NCBI GenBank assembly: GCA_002423245.1
Contig: DIVD01000045.1
Coordinates: 18,997-67,464 of the forward strand
Reading direction: 5' to 3'
Source: Rhodobacteraceae bacterium UBA6141
GTDB taxonomy: Bacteria > Pseudomonadota > Alphaproteobacteria > Rhodobacterales > Rhodobacteraceae
DNA: 48,468 nucleotides
The notes beneath the pieces were generated by a model that saw nothing but the letters and a program-made list of their open reading frames with translations, did not search any database and had not been told where the DNA came from. Positions within the stretch are counted from its first letter, which is position 1. Each line of letters begins with the position of its first letter. Made by a program: the position numbers and the translations under genes. This document shows positions 15,770 to 26,720 of the stretch, piece by piece.

Positions 15770-17827
15770 ATGCGGGATCACGTTTCGCGGAGTTTCGATC
15801 TCGCCGCCGGCCGGGCGCACCGGCTCGGCGCGGATTACGATGGCTGGGGCACGAATTTCGCGCTGTTCTCCGACAACGCCACCCGGGTGGAGCTGTGCCT
15901 TTACGGCGAGGATGCGCAGACCGAGACGCAGCGGCTCGACCTGCCGGCGATGGAGGGCGGGGTCTGGTTCGGCTATCTGCCGGGGGTGGCGCCGGGGCAG
16001 GCCTATGGCTACCGCGTCCACGGGCCCCATGCGCCGGAGGAGGGCCACCGCTTCAATCCCAACAAGCTGCTGATCGACCCCTACGCGCGCGAACTGCATG
16101 GCGAATTCATCTGGGACGATGCCATGTTCGGCTATGTGGTGGGCGAGGACGACCTGTCCTTCGATACGCGCGACAGCGGCCCGTTCATGCCCAAGGCGGT
16201 GGTGATCGACCCGGCCTTCGACTGGGAAAGCGATTCCGCGCTGCGCACGCCCTGGCAGAGCAGCCTGATCTACGAGGCGCATGTGAAGGGCCAGACCTGG
16301 CTGCACCCCGGCGTGCCCGAGGCCGAGCGCGGCACCCTGCGCGGCCTCGCCAACCGGCCGGTGATCGAGCATCTCCAGCGCATCGGCGTCACCGCGATCG
16401 AGCTTTTGCCGGTGCAGGGCTTTCTGCACGACCGGCACCTGCGCGAGAAGGGGCTGGCGAATTACTGGGGCTACAACACCCTGACCTTCTTTGCCCCGCA
16501 CCGGCCCTATCTGGCCAGCGGCCACATGCGCGAGGTGAAGGAGGCGGTGAAACGCTTCCATGCCGCCGGGATCGAGGTGATCCTCGATGTCGTCTACAAC
16601 CACACCGCCGAAGGCTCCGAGCTTGGCCCCACGCTGAGCTTTCGCGGCATCGACAATGCCAGCTACTACCTGTTGGCTGAAGACAGGCGCCATTGCTTCG
16701 ACGTGACCGGCACCGGCAATACCGTCAACGTCGCGCATCCGATGGTGCTGCGGATGCTGATGGACAGCCTGCGCTACTGGGTCGAGACCATGCATGTGGA
16801 CGGCTTCCGCTTCGACCTCGCCTCCACCCTCGGGCGCGAGGCGACGGGATTCGAGCGCGAGGGCGCGTTCTTCTCGGCGCTGCGGCAGGACCCGATCCTG
16901 TCGGGCGTGAAGCTGATCGCGGAGCCCTGGGACGTGGGCGAGGGCGGCTATCAGGTCGGCGGCTTCCCCTGGCCGTTCCGCGAGTGGAACGACAGGTTCC
17001 GCGACGATGTGCGCGGCTTCTGGCGGCGCGACGGGCTGTTGCAGGCCATGCCGCAGCGGCTGCTGGGATCGCCCGAACAGTTCAACCACTCGCACCGGCC
17101 GGCGACCTCCTCGGTCAATTTCGTGGCCGCGCATGACGGCTTCACGCTGTGGGACACGGTGTCCTACAACGACAAGCACAACGAGGCGAATGGCGAGGGC
17201 GGCGCCGACGGGCATGGCCACAACCTGTCGGACAATCTCGGCGCCGAGGGGCCGACCGACGACCCCGGCATCCTCGAGGCGCGGCGCCGCCGGGTGCGGG
17301 CGATGCTGGCGACGGTGCTGCTGAGCCAGGGCGTGCCGATGATCCTTGGCGGCGACGAGGGCGGCCGCAGCCAGCAGGGCAACAACAACGCCTATTGCCA
17401 GGACAATGAGCTGACCTGGACCGACTGGGCGGGGATGGATGACGCTCTGGTGCAGACCGTGGCCGACCTGATGGCCTTTCGCAGCGAGGGCGAGGGGCTG
17501 GCGCGGTCGCGCTTCGCGCAGGAGGATGCGCCGCCCGAACTGCCGGGCTCGCTTCGGGTGGGCTGGCGCCATCCCTCGGGGCGCGAGATGGCGGAGGCCG
17601 ACTGGGCCGATGCCGGGCTCAGGACGCTGGTGATGACGCTGGACCCGGCGGAAGGGCCGCGGCTGGTGATGGCATTCAACGCCGGCGAGGATATCGAGGT
17701 GACCCTGCCGGAAGGCCGCTGGCGCCGCCGCATCGACACCGCCGCCACGCCGGTTGCGGTGGACGAGGAGCAGGAGGGAACGCAGGCCGTGGGCTGGCAG
17801 AGCGTGTCGGTCTGGGCAGAGGCATAG
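15770..17827 (+). CDS. glgX: Glycogen debranching enzyme (isoamylase type)
   Basis: A GH13 protein of 685 residues that hydrolyses alpha-1,6 branches. N-terminal CBM48-like part GTNFALFSDNATRVELCLY, then YEAHVKGQTWLHPGVPEAERGT, LDVVYNHTAEG, GFRFDLASTLGRE (nucleophile Asp), IAEPWDVGEGGYQ (acid Glu) and AAHDGFTLWDTVSYNDKHN are all present. A GTG at 15764 overlapping the glgC stop is an alternative start. No separate treX is visible, so this enzyme may also supply the linear maltooligosaccharides used by TreY, as TreX does in other trehalose operons. That link is inferred from gene order. Confidence 0.88.
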   Translation: MRDHVSRSFDLAAGRAHRLGADYDGWGTNFALFSDNATRVELCLYGEDAQTETQRLDLPAMEGGVWFGYLPGVAPGQAYGYRVHGPHAPEEGHRFNPNKLLIDPYARELHGEFIWDDAMFGYVVGEDDLSFDTRDSGPFMPKAVVIDPAFDWESDSALRTPWQSSLIYEAHVKGQTWLHPGVPEAERGTLRGLANRPVIEHLQRIGVTAIELLPVQGFLHDRHLREKGLANYWGYNTLTFFAPHRPYLASGHMREVKEAVKRFHAAGIEVILDVVYNHTAEGSELGPTLSFRGIDNASYYLLAEDRRHCFDVTGTGNTVNVAHPMVLRMLMDSLRYWVETMHVDGFRFDLASTLGREATGFEREGAFFSALRQDPILSGVKLIAEPWDVGEGGYQVGGFPWPFREWNDRFRDDVRGFWRRDGLLQAMPQRLLGSPEQFNHSHRPATSSVNFVAAHDGFTLWDTVSYNDKHNEANGEGGADGHGHNLSDNLGAEGPTDDPGILEARRRRVRAMLATVLLSQGVPMILGGDEGGRSQQGNNNAYCQDNELTWTDWAGMDDALVQTVADLMAFRSEGEGLARSRFAQEDAPPELPGSLRVGWRHPSGREMAEADWADAGLRTLVMTLDPAEGPRLVMAFNAGEDIEVTLPEGRWRRRIDTAATPVAVDEEQEGTQAVGWQSVSVWAEA

Positions 17828-17855
17828 GCCGCCGATCCCGCTGCCGGCCGCGATA

Positions 17856-17861
17856 TTGACA
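17856..17861 (+). promoter_or_regulatory. Candidate -35 box upstream of glpD
   Basis: A perfect TTGACA stands 51 nt upstream of the glpD ATG in the 84-nt spacer after glgX. No good -10 is visible at 16-18 nt, so this is weak evidence for a separate glpD-glpK promoter. Confidence 0.3.
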
Positions 17862-17911
17862 ATCCCCGCCCGATGCCGTCGCCATGCGCGGGCAGAGGGC
17901 GAGGGGGCGGC

Positions 17912-19507
17912 ATGGCGGAGCTGCGCGAGGCGGCGGCGGGCGAGGTCACGGATCTGGGCGAGGTCACGGATCTGTTCGTGATCGGCGGCGGCGTCAATGG
18001 CTGCGGCATCGCCCGCGATGCGGCAGGGCGCGGGCTGTCGGTGGTACTGGCGGACATGGGCGATCTGGCGCAGGGCACTTCCTCGGCCTCGACCAAGCTC
18101 TTTCACGGCGGGCTGCGCTATCTGGAATATTTCGAGATCCGCCTGGTGCGCGAGTCGCTGATCGAGCGGGAAACCCTGCTGGCCGCGATGCCGCATGTCA
18201 GCCGGCCGATGCGCTTCGTGTTGCCGCTGCACCCCGACATGCGGTTTGAGGCGGCGACCCCCGCCTCGCGGCTGCTGTCCCGGGTGATGCCCTGGATGAA
18301 GGGGCGGCGGCCGGACTGGCTGATCCGGCTGGGGCTGCTGATCTATGACACACTGGGCGGCCGCAGGATCCTGCCGGGCACGCGAGGGCTGGACCTGACC
18401 GCCGATCCGGCGGGGCGGGCGCTGCAACCGAAGTTCCGCCGGGCCTACGAATATTCCGATTGCCGGGTCGATGATTCGCGGCTGGTGGTGCTGAACGCGC
18501 GCGATGCGGCGGCGCGGGGGGCGCGTATCCTGACACGCACCCGCGTGCTGCGGGCGGAACGGGCGGGCGGGCTGTGGCAGGTGACGCTGGCCGATGCCGG
18601 GGGCGAGCGGATGATCCGCGCCCGCGCGCTGGTCAATGCCGCGGGGCCCTGGGCGGGGCAGGTGATCGCGGGCGTGCTGCGCCAGAGCACGCGGCAAAGC
18701 CTGCGGCTGGTGCGCGGCAGCCATATCGTGACGCGCAGGCTTTACGACCATGACCGCTGCTATGTCTTTCAGGGCAGCGACGGGCGGATCATCTTCGCCA
18801 TTCCCTATGAGCAGGACTTCACCCTGATCGGCACCACCGATCAGGAGCACATGGGCGATCCGGCCGAGGCCCGCTGCACCGAGGCGGAGCAGGACTATCT
18901 CTGCGCCTTCGCCTCGCAGTATTTCCTGCGCCCGGTGACGCGCGAGGATGTGGTCTGGACCTATTCGGGGGTGCGCCCGCTTCATGATGATGGCGCGGGG
19001 TCGGCCACGGCGGCCACGCGGGACTACCTGCTGTCGCTGGACGATGCGGACGGCGCGCCGCTGCTGAACGTCTTCGGCGGCAAGATCACCACCTATCGGC
19101 GGCTGGCGGAAGCGGCGCTGGCCAAGCTTGGCCCCTGCTTTCCGGGGCTGGCGCCGGCCTGGACGGCGCGGGTACCGCTGCCGGGGGGCGACTTCCCGGT
19201 GGAGGGGGTGGCGGCGCTGGTGGCGGGGCTGCGGGCCGCGCATCCGTTCCTGACCGAGGCATGGGCGGCGCGGCTGGTGCGCGCCTACGGCACCGAGGCG
19301 CGGCAGGTTCTGGCGGGGGCGCGGGCGGCGGCCGATCTGGGGCGCGATTTCGGCGCGACGCTGACCGAGGCGGAACTGCGCTGGCTGGTGGCGAGGGAAT
19401 ATGCGCGCACGGCAGAGGATGTGGTCTGGCGCCGGTCGAAGCTGGGGCTGCGGCTGAGCGCGGGGCAGGTGGCGGCCATCGACGACTGGCTGCGCGGGGA
19501 GGTCTGA
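17912..19507 (+). CDS. glpD: Glycerol-3-phosphate dehydrogenase (FAD, aerobic type)
   Basis: A 531-residue membrane-associated flavoprotein oxidising glycerol-3-phosphate to dihydroxyacetone phosphate and reducing quinone. The FAD fold is FVIGGGVNGCGIARDAAGRG, followed by GTSSASTKLFHGGLRYLE, LVNAAGPWAG, FAIPYEQDFTLIGTTD and NVFGGKITTYRRLAE, the classical GlpD signatures. ATG 17912 has GAGGGGG upstream; an in-frame ATG at 17873 would add a basic, non-conserved leader. The N-terminus carries a duplicated EVTDLG unit from an 18-bp repeat. It is followed after one base by glpK, so glycerol use is encoded as a pair; no glpF or glpR is in view. Confidence 0.92.
   Translation: MAELREAAAGEVTDLGEVTDLFVIGGGVNGCGIARDAAGRGLSVVLADMGDLAQGTSSASTKLFHGGLRYLEYFEIRLVRESLIERETLLAAMPHVSRPMRFVLPLHPDMRFEAATPASRLLSRVMPWMKGRRPDWLIRLGLLIYDTLGGRRILPGTRGLDLTADPAGRALQPKFRRAYEYSDCRVDDSRLVVLNARDAAARGARILTRTRVLRAERAGGLWQVTLADAGGERMIRARALVNAAGPWAGQVIAGVLRQSTRQSLRLVRGSHIVTRRLYDHDRCYVFQGSDGRIIFAIPYEQDFTLIGTTDQEHMGDPAEARCTEAEQDYLCAFASQYFLRPVTREDVVWTYSGVRPLHDDGAGSATAATRDYLLSLDDADGAPLLNVFGGKITTYRRLAEAALAKLGPCFPGLAPAWTARVPLPGGDFPVEGVAALVAGLRAAHPFLTEAWAARLVRAYGTEARQVLAGARAAADLGRDFGATLTEAELRWLVAREYARTAEDVVWRRSKLGLRLSAGQVAAIDDWLRGEV
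17942..17974. repeat. 18-bp period duplication in glpD N-terminus
   Basis: GAGGTCACGGATCTG at 17942-17956 is repeated exactly at 17960-17974, encoding EVTDL-G-EVTDL just before the FAD-binding strand. Confidence 0.85.
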
Positions 19508-19508
19508 G

Positions 19509-20974
<1,466 letters not shown>

Positions 20975-20984
<10 letters not shown>

Positions 20985-21019
20985 CAGTCGGCGGTCTGGG
21001 GCGCGGCGGTCTGGCGCCT
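20975..21019. repeat. 15-bp repeat spanning the glpK stop codon
   Basis: Three units starting GGCGGT at 20975, 20990 and 21005. The first contains the glpK TAG; the second and third share GGCGGTCTGG. The remaining spacer to 21110 shows no clear terminator. Confidence 0.65.
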
Positions 21020-21110
21020 CATGCAGCGGGGGGCGGGCGGTCGGCGGGGGTATTTGCGGCCATCGCGGCGCTGAACCGGCGCGCCGCCCGGCTTGCCGGA
21101 ACGGCGCGTC

Positions 21111-21184
21111 TGGAGCGGGTGAAGGGAATCGAACCCTCGTCGTAAGCTTGGGAAGCTTCTGCTCTGCCATTGAGCTACACCCGC
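21111..21184 (-). tRNA. tRNA-Gly (anticodon CCC)
   Basis: On the minus strand the acceptor GCGGGTG pairs with CACCCGC, followed by discriminator T and encoded CCA. The D-arm GTAGCTCAATGGCAGAGC, the anticodon loop TTCCCAA (anticodon CCC) and the T-arm GAGGGTTCGATTCCCTT are intact. 74 nt including CCA. Confidence 0.93.
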
Positions 21185-21193
21185 GTCGGGGTT

Positions 21194-21222
21194 CTGGTAC
21201 CCAAACCGCCCCTTCACGTCAA
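21194..21222 (-). promoter_or_regulatory. Promoter of tRNA-Gly
   Basis: Minus-strand TTGACG (21222-21217), a 17-nt spacer and TACCAG (21199-21194) form a sigma-70-like promoter whose predicted start is a few bases before the tRNA 5' end. Confidence 0.55.
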
Positions 21223-21339
21223 GACGGATCGCGCGGCCGGCGAGGGTGCAGGCGCCCGGCACCGGGAGAGACATCCCCGCCGCGCGCCCGCCACCGCCTC
21301 CGGCCGGTTCCGGAAGGCGCCGGCGGGCGCTGGCTGCTC

Positions 21340-21368
21340 GGGTCAGGTCCGGGTCAGTTCCGGGTCAG
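21340..21368. repeat. 11-bp repeat spanning the dcd stop codon
   Basis: GGGTCAG occurs at 21340, 21351 and 21362 (exact period 11). The first copy contains the reverse complement of the dcd TGA; the other two lie in the last codons, so the C-terminus PELTRT derives from the repeat. Confidence 0.75.
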
Positions 21369-22446
21369 GCGGGCGGAAATGCCTGGAGAGCTTCAGCCCC
21401 TGGCCCTGGTAGTTCGAGGCAAGATCGGCGCCATACAGCCGTTCGGGCAGCGAGGCCATGCGTTCATAGACCAGCCGCCCCACCACCTGCCCGTGTTCCA
21501 GCACGAAGGGCGCCTCGTGGCAGCGCACCTCCAGCACGCCGCGGCTGTCGGCACCGCCCGCCGCGGCATGGCCGAAGCCGGGGTCGAAGAAGCCGGCGTA
21601 ATGCACCCGGAACTCGCCCACCATCGCCAGATAGGGCGCCATTTCGGCGGCGCAGGCGGGGGGGATCGTTACCGCCTCGCGGCTGACGAGGATGTAGAAG
21701 GCGCCGGGGTCGAGGATGATGTGGCCAGCCTCGGCGCGCACCTCCTCCCAGAAGTCGCGGGGGGCGTAATGGCCGCTGCGGTCGAGGTCGATCACGCCGG
21801 TATGCGGCTTGGCCCGATAGCCGACAAGGTCGGTGCCCTCGGGGCGCAGGTCGACCGAAAAGCCGAGCCCCCCGGAGATCAGCGCCTCGCCGCTGACCAG
21901 CGGCTCGCGGACATGCAGGGCGCACAGTTCGGCATCGCTCAGCACCGCCTGCCCGGCGCGAAAGCGGATCTGGTTCAGCCGCATTCCGGGCCGCACCAGC
22001 ACCGAGAAGGAGCGCGGGCAGATCTCGGCATAGAGCGGGCCGGCATAGCCCGCGGGAATGCGGTCGAACTCCACCCCGCCATCGGTGATGACGCGGGTCA
22101 GCAGGTCCAGCCGTCCGGTGGAGCTCTTGGCGTTCGCGACCGCGGTGATGCCCTCGGGCAGGGCGAGCCGCTCCATCAGCGGCACCACATAGACGCAGCC
22201 CTTTTCCAGCACGGCGCCCGCCGACAGGTCCATCCGGTGCATCTCGAACTCGGCGATCCGCTCGGCGACCGGGCGGCCCCGGCCGGCAAGGAAGGACGCG
22301 CGCACGCGGCAGGCCACGGCGCCGATGCGCAGATCGAGGCTGGCCGGTTGCAGTTGCGCCGGCGTCACGGGCAGGTCCGCCGCGATGGCGCCCCGCTCGA
22401 TCAGCGCCCGCAGCGCGGTGTCGGGAAGCACTCCGGCAGCCGTCAT
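21343..22446 (-). CDS. dcd: 2'-deoxycytidine 5'-triphosphate deaminase, double-domain type
   Basis: A 367-residue protein, about twice the length of E. coli Dcd, made of two dUTPase-like beta domains. The N-terminal half has LQPASLDLRIGA, NAKSSTGRLDLLTRVITDG and GYAGPLYAEI; the C-terminal half has GHIILDPGAFYILVSREAV and MVGEFRVHYAGFFDPGFG. This long form is common in alphaproteobacteria. It deaminates dCTP to dUTP for thymidylate synthesis. ATG 22446 has GGGGAGGGGAA upstream. It lies between two tRNA genes on the same strand and may read from the tRNA-Pro promoter unless the hairpin at 22470-22499 stops transcription. Confidence 0.88.
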   Translation of the reverse strand: MTAAGVLPDTALRALIERGAIAADLPVTPAQLQPASLDLRIGAVACRVRASFLAGRGRPVAERIAEFEMHRMDLSAGAVLEKGCVYVVPLMERLALPEGITAVANAKSSTGRLDLLTRVITDGGVEFDRIPAGYAGPLYAEICPRSFSVLVRPGMRLNQIRFRAGQAVLSDAELCALHVREPLVSGEALISGGLGFSVDLRPEGTDLVGYRAKPHTGVIDLDRSGHYAPRDFWEEVRAEAGHIILDPGAFYILVSREAVTIPPACAAEMAPYLAMVGEFRVHYAGFFDPGFGHAAAGGADSRGVLEVRCHEAPFVLEHGQVVGRLVYERMASLPERLYGADLASNYQGQGLKLSRHFRPPDPELTRT

Positions 22447-22469
22447 TTCCCCTCCCCCGCGGATGCACG

Positions 22470-22499
22470 AACGCCCGTCCCCGGGCGGGAACGGGCGTT
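22470..22499 (-). terminator. Hairpin between tRNA-Pro and dcd
   Basis: AACGCCCGT (22470-22478) and ACGGGCGTT (22491-22499) form a perfect 9-bp stem, 8 nt beyond the tRNA-Pro 3' end. There is no T-run on the minus strand, so it may be a processing or attenuation hairpin rather than a full terminator. Confidence 0.5.
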
Positions 22500-22506
22500 T
22501 CGATGT

Positions 22507-22584
22507 TGGTCGGGCCGGTGAGATTCGAACTCACGACCTTCCGCCCCCCAGACGGACGCGCTAACCAGGCTGCGCCACGGCCCG
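22507..22584 (-). tRNA. tRNA-Pro (anticodon GGG)
   Basis: On the minus strand CGGGCCG pairs perfectly with CGGCCCG, followed by A and encoded CCA. The D-arm GGCGCAGCCTGGTTAGCGC, the anticodon loop CTGGGGG (anticodon GGG) and the T-arm GTGAGTTCGAATCTCAC are canonical. 78 nt. Confidence 0.94.
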
Positions 22585-22592
22585 ACGGCGGT

Positions 22593-22622
22593 CATATAGT
22601 GCGAGGTCCGCGCCGGGCGCAA
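22593..22622 (-). promoter_or_regulatory. Promoter of tRNA-Pro
   Basis: Minus-strand TTGCGC (22622-22617), an 18-nt spacer and TATATG (22598-22593) place transcription start just before the tRNA at 22584. Confidence 0.55.
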
Positions 22623-22687
22623 GCGACAAATCGCGGCGCCGCCCCGGCAGGCCGCGGGCAGGTCTGCAAGGCGGCGTCGCGCAAGGC

Positions 22688-23563
22688 TCAGCGGTCCCCG
22701 CCGGCGCTGCGGCGAAGCCGGGCGCCGAGCGCCTCCAGCCGGGCCCCGAGCGCGGCCAGCGCCTGCGCATGGGGGGCAAGCGCGGCAGGGTCCGCGGCGC
22801 GCAGCAGGGCGGCCACCGGGCGTTCGCCCGGCGTGTCCTCCTCTGCGCCGGGGGCCTTCGGCGCGGGGGCGGATGCGGGCGGGGCAGGGCGCGGATGCTC
22901 GGGCGCATCCATCAGCGAGAACAGGCCGGGCGGCTCCTCCGGGCGCTTGCGGATCAGCACGCGGGGCGCGCGCGATGCGGGCGGGCCGGATGCGGGCGCG
23001 GCGGCGGGTGCAGGCTCCGCCGCGGGTGCCTGCACTCCGGCTGCGTCTGCGCCTTGCGCCCCTGCGCCAGCCGCTGGGGCGGTGGTCGGGCGTTCCGGGG
23101 GGGCGGGTGCGGGGGGCGGGGCTTCTGCGGCCTCCGGCAGCCGGTCCTGCGCTTCGCGCGCGGCGGGCGCCTCGGCCACCGCCTTCACGCCATGCTCGCG
23201 CAGCATCTTCTGCACGCCGCGGATCGCCAGCCCCTCGTCATGCAGCAGCTTGCGGATGCCGGCCAGCAGCGCCACATCGGCGGGGCGGTAATAGCGCCGC
23301 CCGCCCGCGCGCTTGACCGGGCGCACCTGCGGGAAACGGCTTTCCCAGAAGCGCAGCACATGGGCCGGGGTGTCCAGAAGCTCCGCCACCTCGCTGATCG
23401 TGCGAAAGGCGGCGCGGGACTTGCCAGGCCCGGATTTTTCGGTGGCGGATTTTTCGGTGGCGGATGTGTCGGAGGCGGGCTTCATGCTCACGGCTCCTGC
23501 CCCGTCGGGGCCGGCCGGGGCCGCCGCCACGTCCGGTTGTGCGGTTTCGGCGCCATCTGCCAT
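22688..23563 (-). CDS. MerR-family transcriptional regulator
   Basis: A 291-residue protein with a MerR-type winged helix-turn-helix at about residues 52-125: RTISEVAELLDTPAHVLRFWE, FPQVRPVKRAGGRRYYRPAD and VALLAGIRKLLHDEG. No metal-binding cysteines are seen in the effector part, which is instead a long Ala/Pro-rich, probably disordered region ending in a short Ala/Leu helical tail. It is the last gene of plsX-fabH-ihfA-merR, 31 nt after ihfA. This architecture next to ihfA is typical of Rhodobacterales; its target is unknown. ATG 23563 is preferred to the GTG one codon upstream. A 15-bp repeat precedes the DNA-binding domain. Confidence 0.8.
   Translation of the reverse strand: MADGAETAQPDVAAAPAGPDGAGAVSMKPASDTSATEKSATEKSGPGKSRAAFRTISEVAELLDTPAHVLRFWESRFPQVRPVKRAGGRRYYRPADVALLAGIRKLLHDEGLAIRGVQKMLREHGVKAVAEAPAAREAQDRLPEAAEAPPPAPAPPERPTTAPAAGAGAQGADAAGVQAPAAEPAPAAAPASGPPASRAPRVLIRKRPEEPPGLFSLMDAPEHPRPAPPASAPAPKAPGAEEDTPGERPVAALLRAADPAALAPHAQALAALGARLEALGARLRRSAGGDR
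23431..23475. repeat. 15-bp tandem repeat, three copies (merR N-terminus)
   Basis: CGGATTTTTCGGTGG occurs twice exactly (23431-23445, 23446-23460) and once with three changes (23461-23475). It encodes repeated SATEK-like residues. Confidence 0.85.
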
Positions 23564-23594
23564 CACGCCCCCTGTCCGGCCCTGCCGGACCTGT

Positions 23595-23897
23595 TCAGTT
23601 GCGGTTGCCCGCCGCCACGCGATCCTTCAACAGATGCGACGGCCGGAAGGTCAGCACGCGGCGCGGGCTGATCGGCACCTCGTCCCCGGTCTTGGGGTTG
23701 CGGCCGATGCGGGCACCCTTGTCGCGCACCGAGAACGTGCCGAAGGACGAGATCTTGACCTGCTCGCCCCGTGCCAGCGCATCGGACATGTGCTGCAACA
23801 CCGACTCCACCAGCTGCGCGGAGTCGTTGCGTGACAGGCCCACCTCGCGGAAGACCGCCTCGCTCAGATCCATGCGCGTCAGTGTCTTCTCTCCCAT
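23595..23897 (-). CDS. ihfA: Integration host factor subunit alpha
   Basis: A 100-residue DNA-bending protein of the HU/IHF family. It has MGEKTLTRMDLSEAVFREVG, the core VKISSFGTFSVRDKGARIGR, the DNA-intercalating arm NPKTGDEVPISPRRVLTFRPS and a short basic tail. The start at 23897 has GGAGGGA 5 nt upstream; the open frame to 23936 is not part of the family. It functions as a heterodimer with IhfB, not in this window. It lies 143 nt downstream of fabH, so it may have its own promoter. Confidence 0.93.
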   Translation of the reverse strand: MGEKTLTRMDLSEAVFREVGLSRNDSAQLVESVLQHMSDALARGEQVKISSFGTFSVRDKGARIGRNPKTGDEVPISPRRVLTFRPSHLLKDRVAAGNRN

Positions 23898-24040
23898 GCC
23901 GGTCCCTCCGCTGTTTGGCGACAAGCATGAGGGCAAGGGATTTCCGAGTCAATATCAATGGCTTCCGGCGCGGCCTTCGACCACGCCGCAAAATCGGCGG
24001 GTTATGGCCCGGCCTTCAACCGCGCCAGAAACCAATGCCG

Positions 24041-25014
<974 letters not shown>

Positions 25015-25018
<4 letters not shown>

Positions 25019-26199
25019 TCGGTTGTTCCGTTCAAGTTGCTTGCCCCCCCGGGCGCCGCGACCGCGCCGCCGACACCCTGCGCGGCGGCACCCTGCCGCG
25101 CCTGCCCGGCAGAGGCAAGCCGCGCCGCAAGCCGGTCCTGAAAGCCCGATTGCGCCAGCTGGAAGGCCAGCCTTATCGCGGCGGACACGCCGAGCGCATC
25201 GGCCGATCCGTGCGACTTGACCACGGTTCCGTTCAGGCCAAGGAACACCCCGCCATTCACCCGGCGCGGATCTATGCGCTTTTGCAGCCGCTTGAGCGAG
25301 GTCAGCGCCAGCAGCGCCGCGATCCTGGACAGGAAGGTCGCATTGAACGCCTCCTTCAGGAAATCCGAGACCAGCTTGGCGGTGCCCTCGCCGGTCTTCA
25401 GCGCGATATTGCCGGTGAAGCCGTCGGTGACGATCACGTCGACCCGGTCCCCGGGCAGATCGCCCCCCTCGACAAAGCCGACATAGTCAAAGCCGCCGGC
25501 CTCTGTCGCCGCGGCGATGAGGTCGTTGGCCAGCTTCAGCTCGGCCCGGCCCTTGTGCTCTTCGGTGCCAACATTCAGCAGCCCGATGCGCGGCCGCGCC
25601 AGACCCAGCCCGTTGCGGGCATAGGAGGCGCCCATCAGCGCGTATTGCAGCAGATCCTCGGCATCGGCCTTGATGTCGGCGCCCACGTCCAGCATCACGT
25701 TGAAGCCCTGCGGGCTGCGCGAGGGCCACAGGCAGGCGATGGCGGGGCGGTTGATGCCGGGCAGCTTGCGCAGGCGGATCATCGACAGCGCCATCAGCGC
25801 GCCGGTATTGCCGCAAGACACCGCCACCGTCGCCTCGCCGCGCCTGACGCTCTCGATGGTGGACCACATCGAGGTGCCCTCGCCGTGGCGCATGACCTGG
25901 CTGGGCTTGTCGGTCATCTTCACCACGCCCTCGGCATGGCGGATCTCGCAGCGGCCCAGCAGTTCGCGCCGCCGACCCAGAAGCCGGGTCAGTTCCGCCT
26001 CGGGGCCATGCACGATGAAGGCGATGTCGGGGTTCTTCTTGGCAGAGCGCACGATCCCGTCGGCCACGGCCGCCGCGCCGCGGTCGCCGCCCATCGCGTC
26101 GACAGAGATCACGATGCGTCCGCTGGCGGGGCCAGCAACAGCCTCGGGCGCGCGGACGCTGGTCGTTCCGGTGGTCGTTCCGGTGGGTTGCGACATCAT
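25015..26199 (-). CDS. plsX: Phosphate acyltransferase
   Basis: PlsX (about 394 residues) makes acyl-phosphate from acyl-ACP for PlsY-dependent glycerolipid synthesis. Conserved segments are ISVDAMGGDRG, GTSMWSTIESVRRGEA, VSCGNTGALMALSMIRLRKL, VLLDVGAD-like VMLDVGADIKAD, LLNVGTEEHKG and VDVIVTDGFTGNIALKTGEG. The N-terminus before VISVDAMGG holds a TGTTTGTTS-like low-complexity stretch, and the C-terminus is Ala/Gly-rich. Two ATGs in a row (26199, 26196) leave the start open by one codon. It lies 26 nt after rpmF. Confidence 0.92.
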
Positions 26200-26224
26200 C
26201 CGCGGCCAGCGCCCAGCGACCGGC

Positions 26225-26431
26225 TTACGCCGCGTCTTCGTCCAGATCGACCTCGGCGACCTGCGCCACCACCTCGCGGCTGTCATAGGTGCCGCAGGAC
26301 GGGCAGACATGATGCGGGCGCTTCAGCTCGCCGCAGCTCGGGCATTCGGCGGGGTTCGCGGCGACCAGCGCATCATGGGCACGGCGCATGTTGCGGCGGG
26401 ACCGCGTGACTCGGTTCTGGGGGACAGCCAT
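26225..26431 (-). CDS. rpmF: 50S ribosomal protein L32
   Basis: A 68-residue protein starting MAVPQNRVTRSRRNMRRAHD, the conserved L32 N-terminus. A zinc-ribbon is formed by C30-x2-C33 and C43-x2-C46. ATG 26431 is fixed by homology; GAGG lies 8 nt upstream. The acidic C-terminus (VDLDEDAA) is usual in this group. Between this gene and yceD lies a 289-nt spacer with a block of five short hairpin repeats (26446-26580) in the rpmF leader. Confidence 0.95.
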   Translation of the reverse strand: MAVPQNRVTRSRRNMRRAHDALVAANPAECPSCGELKRPHHVCPSCGTYDSREVVAQVAEVDLDEDAA

Positions 26432-26445
26432 ATCTCGACCTCGGG

Positions 26446-26580
26446 TCTGAGGGGGCAAGCCCCCGTGTGTTCTGGGGGCAAGCCCCGGTGTTGTCTGGGG
26501 GGTAAGCCCCGGTTTAATGTCCGGGGGGCAAGCCCCGATTTGTTCTGGGGCAAGCCCCGGTTGTTGCCCGGGTTTCGCCC
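26446..26580. repeat. Array of five GGGG-CAAG-CCCC hairpin repeats in the rpmF leader
   Basis: Five units about 23-28 bp apart, each centred on a palindrome such as GGGGGCAAGCCCC (near 26451, 26474, 26497, 26523 and 26547), mostly preceded by TCTG or TCCG and followed by a G/T-rich linker. The rest of the spacer (26581-26720) has no further structure that I can name. Confidence 0.75.
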
Positions 26581-26720
26581 CGTCATGCCGGCGGGCAAGG
26601 GGAGTGGACCCCGTTCGTGAATGAGGCCGGGAACATACTCGGATTCCCTGCCCGCGCAAGTGTTTTCTGGGCGGCTTCTAACCCGTGCGGCGCGGGGCGT
26701 CCAGCCCCCGCGGCGGCGGG

